From: Imbricaverruca yamaguchii
Lineage: Eukaryota > Arthropoda > Thecostraca > Neoverrucidae
DNA length: 64,000 nt
Assembly: GCA_034440575.1 (NCBI GenBank)
Contig: JAOTOL010001557.1
Coordinates: 1,279,501-1,343,500 of the forward strand
Reading direction: 5' to 3'
Both the position numbers and the translations under genes were made by a program. Of this stretch, positions 61,801 to 64,000 are shown piece by piece. The stretch's first letter is position 1. Each line of letters opens with the position of its first letter. The notes under the pieces were generated by a model, which was not told the origin of the DNA, searched no databases, and saw only the letters and a program-made list of their open reading frames with translations.

Positions 61801-63986
61801 ACGCATACACGTTAAGCGAGGTGCGTTAGGAATAAGCAGTGCGTGCACATTAAATTTGTATGCAGTTGAAGCTTAGTGGTAAATTTCATTGCTGTGCTTT
61901 TAAAAGAATCCAGAAATGTATCACAACTTCTCATGCGTAAACAAAGAAAAATACCCTTTTTCTATACAAAACAGCTACCTTCTCTCCATTTACTACGTAC
62001 ATTGAGCAGTGAACCATCGTTGTCAGGATGGCCGAGTGGTCTAAGGCGCCAGACTCAAGGTTCGCCTTCCCTCCGATAGAGGCTGAGAATTCTGGTCCTC
62101 GTATGAGGGCGCGGGTTCGAATCCCGCTTCTGACAAACCTTTTTCTCCGCCGTTAGTTAGATTGTGGCTAGATCACAGCGTGCTGTGTGAGCCAACTAAC
62201 TTCATTTCATTCATTCTTCGTTGCAGTGACGCCGCTTTTGATGGAGCTCAATCCCGTAACTCAAACGAATCTGCATTCTTCTTTATCGATTCACTGCAAC
62301 GTCTTGAAGGCGAACCCGGCGCCTACTTTCCTTTGGACGCACAACGGTCTACCCGTGGTGAACGGCGGCGGGCGATGGCTGCTCAGCAATGGAACGTTGC
62401 TGCTGTCATCGGTACGACAGCGTGACGAAGGCCTCTACCAGTGTACGGCACAGAACGTGGCCGGCAGCACTAGCATCAGCACCAATGTGAACGTGCAGTG
62501 TGAGTTGCGTAGTACCACGCTGAAGGTGACACTTGACGACTAACGATGAAATGGCAAATTGCAGTTGATAATAATTCAGCCTTCCATTCCTCTATCTACT
62601 TAATGTGTCTACTATGTCTAGCAACGATTTTGAGACAATGGAAAAGTAAACTAGAATATTTATTTTCATTTTTCAGTGGGCGTATCATACTCTCCTGTCA
62701 GCAAATAGCAGTCACTCGGTCATGTCAAGGTCCCGGGATTACTGTAGTGGCCATATACTAATAGAAATTCTGGTCTCGTGGCAGCCATTCTGTGACGAAT
62801 AAAATCACAAGTGTAGGAAAGTCACTTCTTGCTGACTGTACACTTAAAATATGCAATTAGTTGCAATTTGTGAACATCAGTCATTTTGAAATTACTATGG
62901 TCCTAGGTGAGCATTTGCCACCGTACTGCTTGGAGTCGCGAATGAGCATTAGTCGATCGGTCTCTAATTAGAGGTCCGGACGTCGGTCAGTCGCTCCAGA
63001 CATTGTGGCGGATCAGGAGCAGGCTCTGGAAGCGGCAGAAAACTCGACCGTCTTCCTGTCTTGTGAGGTGTCCGCCGACCCCGCTCCACGAGTTCTGTGG
63101 GTCAAGCACGGTCACCTGATCGTGCCGCTCAATGGCAGGTGAGATGTTCACTCTGCTCCAGTCACTACTGCGCGTTTGATTGTGTGAATAATGTGCTACG
63201 TTACGCGGGGCTTATCAACCATTCCTCAGTGATACACAAGTAGAATAGTGCTATTCGAACACATTAATTAATAGTAACATCCTTTTTTATTTGGAAATAC
63301 CAATAGGCACAACATCTTTTAAGGCTCTTGTGTGTATGCCACATGAAAACAAATATTGATATGCCCTTAGGCCAATAATATTGCTTCATACATCTACCAG
63401 TTAGTAAATATAGTTGGACCATATCAGGATGAAACAATACTATCCTGTTCTGCCTAGAATATATCACATGGCATGTCTATGAGTTAAAAGCGTCCTCCAT
63501 GATCAACAGCTGGTTGTTGTTGCTACCCCCTCCCCCCTCCCCCAGTGACTTCTCCCGACTAAATGACCCAGTGTGTCTTTCGAAATATTTACTGATGACA
63601 ATGTAAATAAAAGCGAAATGTTTGAATTTAGATGTAAGCGTTTCCCCACTATGTGTCGTTTCCTACCGAAGTATCCGACCTTGGGCAACGCGTAATAACC
63701 CCTTTTGTCAGGCTGCGGGTGCACGCCAACAACACTCTACAGATCACTGACATCACCGAAGACGATGGTGGTCTCTACACGTGCCACGTGAACAACACAC
63801 ATGGCGAGGCCAGTGCGCGCCGTCGCCTGGTGGTGCACGCGCCACCGCGCATCGTGCGCATCGAGGCGGACGTGGCAGTGGAGGCTGTCGCCACCGCCGA
63901 GGAGCAGTACGTGCTGGAACCGGAGGACATACCACGTCTCGAGGGGCGGAGCCTGTCGCCAGATATAGACGGCGCCACCGGCGCAG
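20197..63986 (+). CDS. HMCN-like: Hemicentin-like extracellular-matrix protein, 5' part, 23 exons (span)
   Basis: This gene encodes a secreted protein with a signal peptide (1 to about 20), a VWA domain (about 56-236) with the MIDAS start D63-S-T-G-S67, the hemicentin-type linker region (about 237-447) and seven Ig-like domains (about 448-1095). Hemicentins are long extracellular-matrix proteins that organise basement-membrane contacts between tissues. Exon list: 20197-20512, 33820-33924, 37731-37855, 40527-40688, 41225-41351, 41789-41902, 43081-43221, 44135-44316, 46154-46223, 48290-48434, 49395-49525, 50059-50175, 51465-51578, 51976-52145, 52605-52719, 53494-53579, 54442-54534, 56015-56186, 57171-57305, 58308-58403, 62227-62499, 63000-63138, 63712-63986. 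All junctions keep frame. The motif order VFDSTGS, VRGGGDCPEM, IYVFTDAS, FVLTGDC and GHVFHLKK is specific to hemicentin-type VWA. The 3' end is not in the window, so total length and any nidogen-G2 or EGF part are unknown. Confidence 0.9.
20513..22960. other. Hemicentin intron 1, 5' part
   Basis: Begins with decayed repeats of the donor region (CAGGTCAGTGTGGTGTCCTG at 20567, CCCAGTTCAGTTAG at about 20591). The rest is non-coding apart from the tRNA-derived repeat listed separately at about 21780-22020. Confidence 0.5.
21780..22020 (-). mobile_element. Probable tRNA-derived SINE, minus strand
   Basis: Read from 22018 downward it starts ACCGGCTCGGTAGCGTACTT (A-box-like), followed about 50 nt later by GGTTCGATTC, an exact B-box. 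It then continues into non-tRNA sequence. This is the layout of a Pol III tRNA-derived SINE. The 3' limit and target duplication were not established. Confidence 0.5.
22961..25343 (+). repeat. Minisatellite of 40-bp units, about 59 copies
   Basis: The unit runs AGTCACACAGCCCGCCGGCC then TCCTGTGCCTGCAGCAGAGC. Units are nearly identical, differing mainly at AGTCAC/AGACAC/ATTCAC. A cluster of deleted units lies at 23730-23960. The unit has no stop codon in any + frame, which gives overlapping open frames of up to 943 codons. Because 40 is not a multiple of 3, each frame repeats every 120 bp and none looks like selected protein. Each intact unit carries a CTGCAG site. It lies in hemicentin intron 1. 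Confidence 0.97.
25344..27847. other. Hemicentin intron 1, middle part
   Basis: Non-coding. The section 26330-26720 is rich in CAGGTCA / TGACCT motifs, like the interior of the TTAA elements, but no element ends were found. The open frame 25729-26136 is unrecognised. Confidence 0.45.
27848..28260 (+). repeat. Tandem array of about 74-bp units, about six copies
   Basis: The units share GTGCTGTGCGGCCGGGCC, CCGACAGGGTCGGCGGTGAA and CCCGTCTGGCCATGATTGGG, with length variants including one unit lacking about 15 bp. The array is moderately diverged. Confidence 0.85.
28261..32204. other. Hemicentin intron 1, 3' part
   Basis: Non-coding. Contains a tRNA-derived repeat (about 30350-30470), a short direct repeat of ACTCACTAAAACCGCCTCTC around 31590-31635, and a poly-C run near 31272. 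No exon is supported. Confidence 0.45.
30350..30470 (-). mobile_element. Probable tRNA-derived SINE, minus strand
   Basis: The minus strand reads GGGTGGTTAAGGTGTTGAGC (A-box-like), then AGGTCCCGGGTTCAACACC (B-box-like GGTTCAA-CC) with tRNA-like spacing, then non-tRNA body. The anticodon region is not that of an intact tRNA. It is another Pol III-type retroposon head; its ends are uncertain. Confidence 0.5.
32210..33275 (+). repeat. Minisatellite of 48-bp units, about 22 copies
   Basis: The unit contains GAGTGCCGCAGACACGGTAC then CGCAGCCGCCGCCGTCCGCG and CCGCTGAT. It is GC-rich and variable at several positions. As 48 is a multiple of 3, long repetitive frames exist on both strands, but these are repeat products, not genes. 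Confidence 0.93.
33290..33819 (+). repeat. Degenerate CACCTGTCACGTGACCTGCC array leading into exon 2
   Basis: Diverged copies of a CTGTCACGTGACCTGCCA-type unit run from the end of the 48-bp array to the exon 2 acceptor. The last copy reads CCTGTCACGTGGCCTGTCGC just before CGACAG|. Several copies keep the palindrome CACGTG. Confidence 0.65.
33820..33924 (+). CDS. HMCN-like: Hemicentin-like exon 2 (VWA)
   Basis: It encodes residues 106-140: VIGPAMVTDDYQQFYDSLKL followed by LDVRGGGDCPEMALT. GGGDCPEM is the diagnostic hemicentin-type VWA loop. The acceptor is CCGACAG|TT and the donor is CACGG|GTGAGC. Phase 1 at both ends fits exons 1 and 3. Confidence 0.9.
34012..35590 (+). repeat. Minisatellite of 39-bp units, about 40 copies
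   Basis: The unit reads about GTGTGAGGAGGACACGTGTG then CCGTGTGAGGGTGGACGG. Every typical copy contains CACGTG. Since 39 is a multiple of 3, the minus strand is open in all three frames for up to 599 codons with 13-residue repeats (THRPPSHGTRVLL type). There is no start context, conservation or splice support for a real gene. It fills intron 2 just after the exon 2 donor. Confidence 0.96.
35591..36924. other. Hemicentin intron 2, middle part
   Basis: Non-repetitive, non-coding sequence. The open frame at 36342-36724 shows no known domain. Confidence 0.5.
36925..37712 (+). repeat. Minisatellite of 67-bp units, about 11 copies, abutting exon 3
   Basis: The unit includes GTCACGTCGTGAGGGCTGTC, GTGGTGGGTGTGTCGTGTCG and CCGGCTGTTGTGGTCGAC. 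Copies are 90% or more alike, with one 12-bp insertion near 37270. The last unit fades into the exon 3 acceptor (GTGGTCGGGCAG). Confidence 0.95.
37731..37855 (+). CDS. HMCN-like: Hemicentin-like exon 3 (VWA)
   Basis: It encodes residues 141-182: GLKLALEEALPGSHIYVFTD followed by ASAKDHHLLEEVMSLISDKS. The FTD supplies the late MIDAS Asp. The acceptor is GGGCAG|GC and the donor is CCCAT|GTAAGG. It ends in phase 0. Confidence 0.92.
37856..39894. other. Hemicentin intron 3, 5' part
   Basis: AT-rich non-coding sequence with no recognised feature. Minus-strand frames at 38204-38543 are probably chance. Confidence 0.5.
39895..40560 (+). repeat. Eight-unit decayed array of about 88-bp units, each carrying a copy of the exon 4 acceptor
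   Basis: Copies of ACCTCAG|ATCGTGTTCGTG and GCTGACGGGAGACT occur near 39910, 39998, 40086, 40174, 40264, 40351, 40438 and finally the real exon start at 40527. Spacing is 85-90 bp. Between them run diverged ACAGCATTCTATGAACTCTC and CCGTATGACCACAGCCCTAA segments. The last unit is the genuine exon. Confidence 0.85.
40527..40688 (+). CDS. HMCN-like: Hemicentin-like exon 4 (end of VWA)
   Basis: It encodes residues 183-236, IVFVLTGDCGDPDG then IAAVTSGHVFHLKKDSVQQ, closely following the hemicentin VWA C-terminal half. It is 162 nt, phase 0 at both ends. The acceptor is GACCTCAG| and the donor is GAAAG|GTAGGC. Confidence 0.92.
41225..41351 (+). CDS. HMCN-like: Hemicentin-like exon 5 (linker)
   Basis: It encodes residues 237-278, with VSLAAVDHHPNSS, then TINFHVDKTLDEFTVSVSG. 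This fits the post-VWA hemicentin segment in which a 'F.VD..L.E.TVS.SG' strand is conserved. The acceptor is CTCCCCAG| and the donor is TGTCTG|GTGAGT. Confidence 0.85.
41338..41640 (+). repeat. 57-bp tandem array (about five copies) containing the exon 5 donor
   Basis: The first unit starts inside exon 5 (GTGTCTG|GTGAGTGTGTC) and continues CACTGGTTTCTGTGGCGAGG. The next units read GTGCCGG|GTGGGTGCGTC in the same place. The last, near 41572, again reads GTGTCTG|GTGAGG. The array therefore repeats the exon end and its 5' splice site. Confidence 0.88.
41789..41902 (+). CDS. HMCN-like: Hemicentin-like exon 6 (linker)
   Basis: It encodes residues 279-316, IRPDVVIRESQSQENITGDL and LPKVKVVNIRNPKPG, matching the conserved 'KVVN(V/I)..P.PG' strand of hemicentins. 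Phase 1 at both ends. The donor is GCCTG|GTGAGT. Confidence 0.86.
43081..43221 (+). CDS. HMCN-like: Hemicentin-like exon 7 (linker)
   Basis: It encodes residues 317-363, RYDVTVDTEDEAFTLRATAI then SGLSFEFGFTQEE. This corresponds to the hemicentin 'G.W.V...S...H.(V/L)R..GLS...F..GF' segment. The acceptor is GCGCGACAG| and the donor is GCCG|GTGAGC. Confidence 0.86.
44135..44316 (+). CDS. HMCN-like: Hemicentin-like exon 8 (linker)
   Basis: It encodes residues 364-424, including QSNYLLVRTLNASDSVLLG, LQTVPLGG and PPEDLFRIK. It fits the family's 'P.Y.L.......P..I.L..L.S..G..L...P' stretch. The donor AAG|GTCGGA is weak but keeps frame with exon 9. Confidence 0.82.
44317..45595. other. Hemicentin intron 8, 5' part
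   Basis: Non-coding. A TTAACCCTCGCCCCACTGAG stretch at about 44688 resembles a piggyBac-type end, but no matching partner was found. Confidence 0.45.
45596..46153 (+). repeat. 20-bp tandem array whose last unit is the exon 9 acceptor
   Basis: The unit is GGCTGGTATGTGTGACAGAC with point and length variants, about 27 copies. The final unit reads GGCTGGTGTGTGTTTCAG|, so a GA-to-TT change in the array produces the exon 9 splice acceptor. Confidence 0.9.
46154..46223 (+). CDS. HMCN-like: Hemicentin-like exon 9 (linker end)
   Basis: A 70-nt exon, residues 425-447: VHGSHQDGSTLQRETSAVSA then VHI. It aligns with the hemicentin 'V.G.D..G...QR.SS..V..I' motif just before Ig1. Phase 0 in, phase 1 out. 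The donor is CATAG|GTTCGT. Confidence 0.82.
46531..46591. repeat. Two adjacent hairpins
   Basis: A 26-bp near-palindrome at 46531-46556 (ACCCAGTTACTTA / TAAGTAATTGGGT) is followed by perfect 14-bp arms at 46559-46572 and 46578-46591 with a 5-nt loop. It lies in intron 9. Confidence 0.8.
46592..47936. other. Hemicentin intron 9, unique part
   Basis: Non-coding. The open frame at 47043-47342 is unrecognised. Confidence 0.5.
47937..48318 (+). repeat. 92-bp tandem array repeating the exon 10 acceptor four times
   Basis: Four near-identical units each contain GTAATCGCAG|GGAAGCCGAC and TGTGGTCGCTG. The AG falls at 48013, 48105, 48197 and 48289. Only the last copy continues into the Ig exon (AGGCCGAGGTGACG); the others turn back into CACCTCCTGTTGCCGATGCC. 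Each unit also carries the palindrome GTGTCACTGTGACAC. Confidence 0.93.
48290..48434 (+). CDS. HMCN-like: Hemicentin-like exon 10 (Ig1, first half)
   Basis: It encodes residues 448-495. VTGHLGSNVSIPCRVRSYLP holds the first Ig cysteine and AGWFMDNEPL the core Trp. The donor is ATACAG|GTAGCG. The acceptor used is taken to be the fourth of four identical AG sites. Confidence 0.85.
49085..49325 (+). repeat. 39-bp tandem array, about six copies
   Basis: The unit is AATGTCGCTATGATGTGCGG then CACGTGTTGGGCAGTTGGT. Copies are nearly identical and each includes CACGTG. More diverged copies extend left to about 48960. It is in intron 10. Confidence 0.93.
49395..49525 (+). CDS. HMCN-like: Hemicentin-like exon 11 (Ig1, second half)
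   Basis: It encodes residues 496-539: RRLNLELANLELSDAGIYTC then YARNALGKTFQSVQLAVL. The D-x-G-x-Y-x-C motif is present. The acceptor is GTCACCAG| and the donor is CCTTG|GTGGGT. Confidence 0.9.
49526..50058 (+). repeat. Degenerate GTCATTCAGAGTCAGTCAG-type array filling intron 11
   Basis: Many diverged copies of GTCATTCAGA / GTCAGTCAGAATCAGTC lie between 49545 and 49975. Period is about 19-22 bp but irregular. It is old and decayed. Confidence 0.55.
50059..50175 (+). CDS. HMCN-like: Hemicentin-like exon 12 (Ig2, first half)
   Basis: It encodes residues 540-578. EPPPEVRTARNTTVLEGRPV, then YLACDVTSQTPYNVTWSRA, gives the first Cys and the core Trp. The EPPP linker after Ig1 is shared with vertebrate hemicentins. 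The acceptor is ACCGACAG| and the donor is GCCG|GTCAGT. Confidence 0.9.
50176..51464. other. Hemicentin intron 12
   Basis: Contains an (ATTT)n tract at about 50603-50633 and a (TA)n tract at 51074-51112. The sequence 50636-51070, bordered by the two tracts, may be a retroposon remnant, but no family was recognised. The minus-strand frame 50695-51171 runs through the TA tract and is spurious. Confidence 0.5.
51074..51112. repeat. (TA)n microsatellite
   Basis: About 39 bp of imperfect TA repeats. Confidence 0.93.
51465..51578 (+). CDS. HMCN-like: Hemicentin-like exon 13 (Ig2, second half)
   Basis: It encodes residues 579-616, EWYHGRHAIRRPDTTDYLHI then RAASLNDAGRYQCTATNE, with the D-A-G-x-Y-x-C motif. 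The acceptor is GACGTCACAG| and the donor is CGAAG|GTGGGG. Confidence 0.9.
51745..51995 (+). repeat. Degenerate array spanning the exon 14 acceptor
   Basis: Units of about 40-60 bp with GACCTCAGGTGGTGAGATGA and CGAACATGTGACCTCAGG recur through intron 13. The last copy crosses the acceptor (GTGACCTCAG|GTGGCTCGGTGACCTC). Copies are diverged, so the period is approximate. Confidence 0.7.
51976..52145 (+). CDS. HMCN-like: Hemicentin-like exon 14 (end of Ig2, Ig3 first half)
   Basis: It encodes residues 617-673. SVTSETTLAVHGPPKVSVST closes Ig2. VVLICQAYGNPHPDVVWTRD supplies the Ig3 Cys, the NPxP motif and Trp. The donor is GCCATC|GTGAGT. It ends in phase 0. Confidence 0.9.
52330..52600 (+). repeat. 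Degenerate CACTGACCC-GTGTCAC array in intron 14
   Basis: Diverged copies of a roughly 24-27 bp unit with GACCCTGCGTCACATG and GGCACTGACCCAGTGTCAC approach the exon 15 acceptor. It is decayed, with no exact period. Confidence 0.55.
52605..52719 (+). CDS. HMCN-like: Hemicentin-like exon 15 (Ig3, second half)
   Basis: It encodes residues 674-711: TTSEDGRVEVERGLLRINNA then TAADENVYTCMGTNPYGT. It has the Y-x-C motif, with D-E-N in place of the usual D-x-G. The acceptor is GTGCTCCAG| and the donor is GCACAG|GTACGT. Confidence 0.88.
53494..53579 (+). CDS. HMCN-like: Hemicentin-like exon 16 (Ig3 end, Ig4 start)
   Basis: A small exon (residues 712-740): ASASLYIQYAEPPRVKVSNR then TEIASIGHP. Acceptor TATTTTACAG|, donor CACCCG|GTACGT. 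Frame is kept with exons 15 and 17, and the Ig linker 'EPPRV' is typical. Confidence 0.85.
53700..53893 (+). mobile_element. tRNA-derived SINE with perfect 15-bp target duplication
   Basis: The 164-bp element (53715-53878) has a tRNA-like head (GGTCTAGGGGTAAGTTGCTC ... TTGTGGATTCGAGTCTCACC), an internal body and an A-rich stretch ending CCAATAACCAACCAA. It is flanked by CCACGATGAACGTAG at 53700-53714 and 53879-53893. It lies in hemicentin intron 16. A reverse copy is at 14173-14316. Confidence 0.92.
54442..54534 (+). CDS. HMCN-like: Hemicentin-like exon 17 (Ig4, first half)
   Basis: A 93-nt exon, phase 0 at both ends, residues 741-771: ATLACNVTGKPTPSVAWLRA then SAPLQMSRLMK. The Ig Cys, KPxP and Trp are all present. 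The acceptor is GCTGCCCGCAG| and the donor is ATGAAG|GTACCG. Confidence 0.9.
54750..55045 (+). repeat. 149-bp direct repeat, two copies
   Basis: Copies begin at 54750 and 54899 (GTATGGTGAGCCAGGTCAG), about 93% alike. A third fragment (AACAGTGACGTCATCGCCAT) lies near 55079. Each contains a TGACGTCA palindrome. Confidence 0.9.
55555..56014 (+). repeat. About 62-bp decayed array leading into the exon 18 acceptor
   Basis: Units share GCATACGGTAGCCAGTAAGG, ATAAGATGTGACACGTCTTC and CCCTATGTCTAG. About five copies are present, split by a roughly 165-bp insertion at about 55757-55925. The last unit reads on through ACCACGTCTTCCCACGTGCT to the acceptor CCACAG|. The insertion starts CAGGGGCGTTGTC, which resembles hAT-type ends, but its right end is not resolved. 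Confidence 0.75.
56015..56186 (+). CDS. HMCN-like: Hemicentin-like exon 18 (Ig4, second half)
   Basis: It encodes residues 772-828. WLHFVSVQSSDAGTYTCSAE gives the Ig motif, and VSLAIGSPPRIIIADY closes Ig4 and opens Ig5. The acceptor is CGTCCACAG| and the donor is CTACG|GTACGG. Confidence 0.9.
56187..56640 (+). repeat. 54-bp tandem array (about eight copies) starting at the exon 18 donor
   Basis: The unit is GGCGGCCGCCTCTGGCAGGG, TGTCAGGTCACCGGGTACCG, CGGCCGGGGTCGGC. Its CGGGTACCGCGGCCGG part resembles the donor sequence ACGGTACGGCCCGGCCGG, so the array appears to repeat the exon edge. Frames across it are open in more than one phase because 54 is a multiple of 3. Confidence 0.9.
56931..57023. 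repeat. (TA)n microsatellite
   Basis: About 93 bp of uninterrupted TA in intron 18. Confidence 0.97.
57171..57305 (+). CDS. HMCN-like: Hemicentin-like exon 19 (Ig5, first half)
   Basis: It encodes residues 829-873: DVSLMYGASTTLPCVAVGSP, DPTVRWSRHD and DDTGTLTIS. It has the first Cys, SPxP-like and Trp positions. The acceptor is CGCCACAG| and the donor is CAGCC|GTGAGT. Confidence 0.9.
57306..58307. other. Hemicentin intron 19
   Basis: Non-coding. The frame 57189-57590 is a shadow of exon 19 running into intron. Several TTTTTGT-rich tracts occur at 57940-58010. Confidence 0.5.
58308..58403 (+). CDS. HMCN-like: Hemicentin-like exon 20 (Ig5, second half)
   Basis: It encodes residues 874-905: HALVPDSGVYICTAVNKYGT then DTLHVNVTVLGI. 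The D-S-G-x-Y-x-C motif is present. The acceptor is CTGCCCCCAG|. The donor CATTG|GTCAGT was chosen because it keeps phase 1 into exon 21. Confidence 0.87.
58404..58680 (+). repeat. Array of 21-bp GTCGGTCAGTGTCGTGTGA units containing the exon 20 donor
   Basis: About 13 units, with a higher-order period near 63 bp. The exon 20 donor TTG|GTCAGTTTCGTGCGAGTC is itself unit-like. A detached fragment recurs at about 59166-59220. Confidence 0.85.
58770..58861. repeat. TA-rich microsatellite, interrupted
   Basis: TA repeats with AAATATAAGAAAAAAAA interruptions, in intron 20. Confidence 0.93.
58862..59454. other. Hemicentin intron 20, part
   Basis: Non-coding. Contains CAGTGGCGGATCCAGG at 59244, a sequence typical of hAT-type transposon ends, without an identified partner, and a 15-bp-arm hairpin at 59412-59452. 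Confidence 0.5.
59412..59452. repeat. Inverted repeat, 15-bp arms
   Basis: GCGACGTGCCGTGAC at 59412-59426 and its exact reverse complement at 59438-59452, with an 11-nt loop. Confidence 0.85.
59455..59690 (+). repeat. 84-bp tandem duplication with internal CCGACAGTGG repeats
   Basis: Two copies of GACATTTACCAACAGTGGCC + AACGGTGGCCATTGGCAATG + CCGACAACGA, spaced 84 bp (59475 and 59559). Each is followed by a short GTGGCCGACA run. Confidence 0.88.
59707..59747. repeat. Perfect hairpin, 19-bp arms, 3-nt loop
   Basis: Arms 59707-59725 and 59729-59747 (GCTTCACTCAGTGGCTTGC) are exact reverse complements around TCC. A partial relative (CTTGCTCCGGAGCCACTGAA) is at about 1399. Confidence 0.88.
60008..60031 (+). 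repeat. (GTTT)n microsatellite
   Basis: TTTGTTTGTTTGTTTGTTTG tract. Confidence 0.9.
60200..60370 (+). repeat. Degenerate GGCCCCTCCGTCG repeat, second locus
   Basis: Units around CCCAAGGCCCCTCCGTCG and GACTCGGGACCCTCTTCATC resemble 19443-19725. Confidence 0.5.
60640..60706 (+). mobile_element. SINE-tail fragment
   Basis: GGGCACCAAATGCCTACG, TAGTCGGCACTCCCCTGAAC, CCAAATAATTAGACCC. Same family as 8462-8521 and 16925-16995. No clear target duplication. Confidence 0.65.
60810..61320 (+). repeat. Degenerate GGGCCCxGAAAAATCxCG array, about 27-bp period
   Basis: Loose repeats such as GGGCCCGAAAGATCGCGCTG, GGGCCACGAAAAAGCATGTG and GGAACCACGAAAATAATTG recur about every 27 bp. As the period is near a multiple of 3, an open frame of 165 codons (60930-61427) results. 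It has no recognised domain and is judged a repeat by-product. Confidence 0.6.
61440..62021. other. Hemicentin intron 20, 3' part
   Basis: Non-coding AT-rich sequence. Nothing recognised before the tRNA gene. Confidence 0.5.
62022..62135 (+). tRNA. tRNA-Leu(CAA) with 30-nt intron
   Basis: Acceptor stem GTCAGGA / TTCTGAC (7 bp, one G-U). A-box GGCCGAGTGGTCTAAGGCG. Anticodon CAA at 62056-62058 in stem CCAGA/TCTGG. B-box GGGTTCGAATCCC. Long variable arm (GTCCTCGTATGAGGGC) typical of leucine tRNA. The intron is 62060-62089, starting one base 3' of the anticodon, as in eukaryotic nuclear tRNA-Leu(CAA). All stems pair, so it looks functional. It sits in hemicentin intron 20, same strand, 92 bp upstream of exon 21. 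Confidence 0.95.
62227..62499 (+). CDS. HMCN-like: Hemicentin-like exon 21 (complete Ig6)
   Basis: It encodes residues 906-996, a whole Ig domain in one 273-nt exon. SSLSIHCNVLKANPAPTFLW has Cys, NPAP and Trp. NGTLLLSSVRQRDEGLYQCT then AQNVAGSTSISTNVNVQ has D-E-G-x-Y-x-C. The acceptor is TTCGTTGCAG| and the donor is TGCAGT|GTGAGT. Every other Ig here is split over two exons or more. Confidence 0.92.
62500..62999. other. Hemicentin intron 21
   Basis: Non-coding AT-rich sequence, no feature recognised. The last 30 bp (CGTCGGTCAGTCGCTCCAG) form the exon 22 acceptor. Confidence 0.6.
63000..63138 (+). CDS. HMCN-like: Hemicentin-like exon 22 (Ig7, first half)
   Basis: It encodes residues 997-1042: YIVADQEQALEAAENSTVFL, SCEVSADPAPRVLWVKHGHL, IVPLNG. 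Cys, DPAP and Trp are present. The donor is GGCAG|GTGAGA. Confidence 0.9.
63712..63986 (+). CDS. HMCN-like: Hemicentin-like exon 23 (Ig7, second half, acidic linker)
   Basis: It encodes residues 1043-1134. NNTLQITDITEDDGGLYTCH finishes Ig7. After HAPPRIVRIEADVAVEAV comes an acidic, low-complexity stretch (AEEQYVLEPEDIPRLEG, SPDIDGATGAG) with no Ig features. The acceptor is CTTTTGTCAG|. The donor GCGCAG|GTGGGT at 63987 is the probable exon end, though the frame also stays open to the window edge. Confidence 0.82.
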
Positions 63987-64000
63987 GTGGGTCCGCCGCC

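Overview
This is a eukaryotic (metazoan) genomic window. It shows split genes with GT/AG introns, a tRNA gene with a nuclear-type intron, tRNA-derived SINEs with target-site duplications, DNA-transposon remnants, and very many micro- and minisatellites. An arthropod, perhaps a crustacean, is the most natural guess from the mix of GC-rich exons, small exons and repeat-stuffed introns. That taxonomic guess is inference only. No bacterial operon logic, CRISPR array or prophage is present.

Two protein-coding genes could be reconstructed by splicing, both on the + strand. (1) Positions 4819-12949 hold a four-exon gene with reading frame kept across every junction. Its product of about 219 residues matches NDUFAF4, a mitochondrial complex I assembly factor. 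(2) Positions 20197-63986 hold the 5' part of a hemicentin-like extracellular-matrix gene: signal peptide, VWA domain with a MIDAS motif, the hemicentin linker region, then seven Ig-like domains. I find 23 exons with consistent phases (3403 coding nt, about 1134 residues), and the gene may run past the right edge. A tRNA-Leu(CAA) gene with a 30-nt intron lies inside the hemicentin intron at 58.4-62.2 kb.

Layout. 1-4.8 kb: intergenic or 5' region with one TTAA-bounded transposon. 4.8-12.9 kb: NDUFAF4, with two more TTAA elements in intron 1 and ultra-short SINE tails in introns 2 and 3. 13-20 kb: intergenic, with SINEs and a large palindromic structure. 20.2-33.8 kb: the giant first hemicentin intron, with a 2.4-kb minisatellite of 40-bp units. 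33.8-64 kb: hemicentin exons 2-23, separated by introns built largely of tandem arrays.

The most unusual thing in the window is the relation between those arrays and the exons. At many exon edges the tandem unit contains the splice site itself plus the adjoining exon bases. Intron sequence next to the exon is then a ladder of decayed copies of the acceptor (exons 4, 10, 14, 9 and 18 of hemicentin, and exon 3 of NDUFAF4) or the donor (exons 1, 5, 18 and 20). This looks like repeated local tandem duplication anchored at exon-intron boundaries, acting as a source of intron growth. Exon calls rest on reading-frame continuity, splice consensus and recognisable domain motifs; no alignment or transcript data were available.
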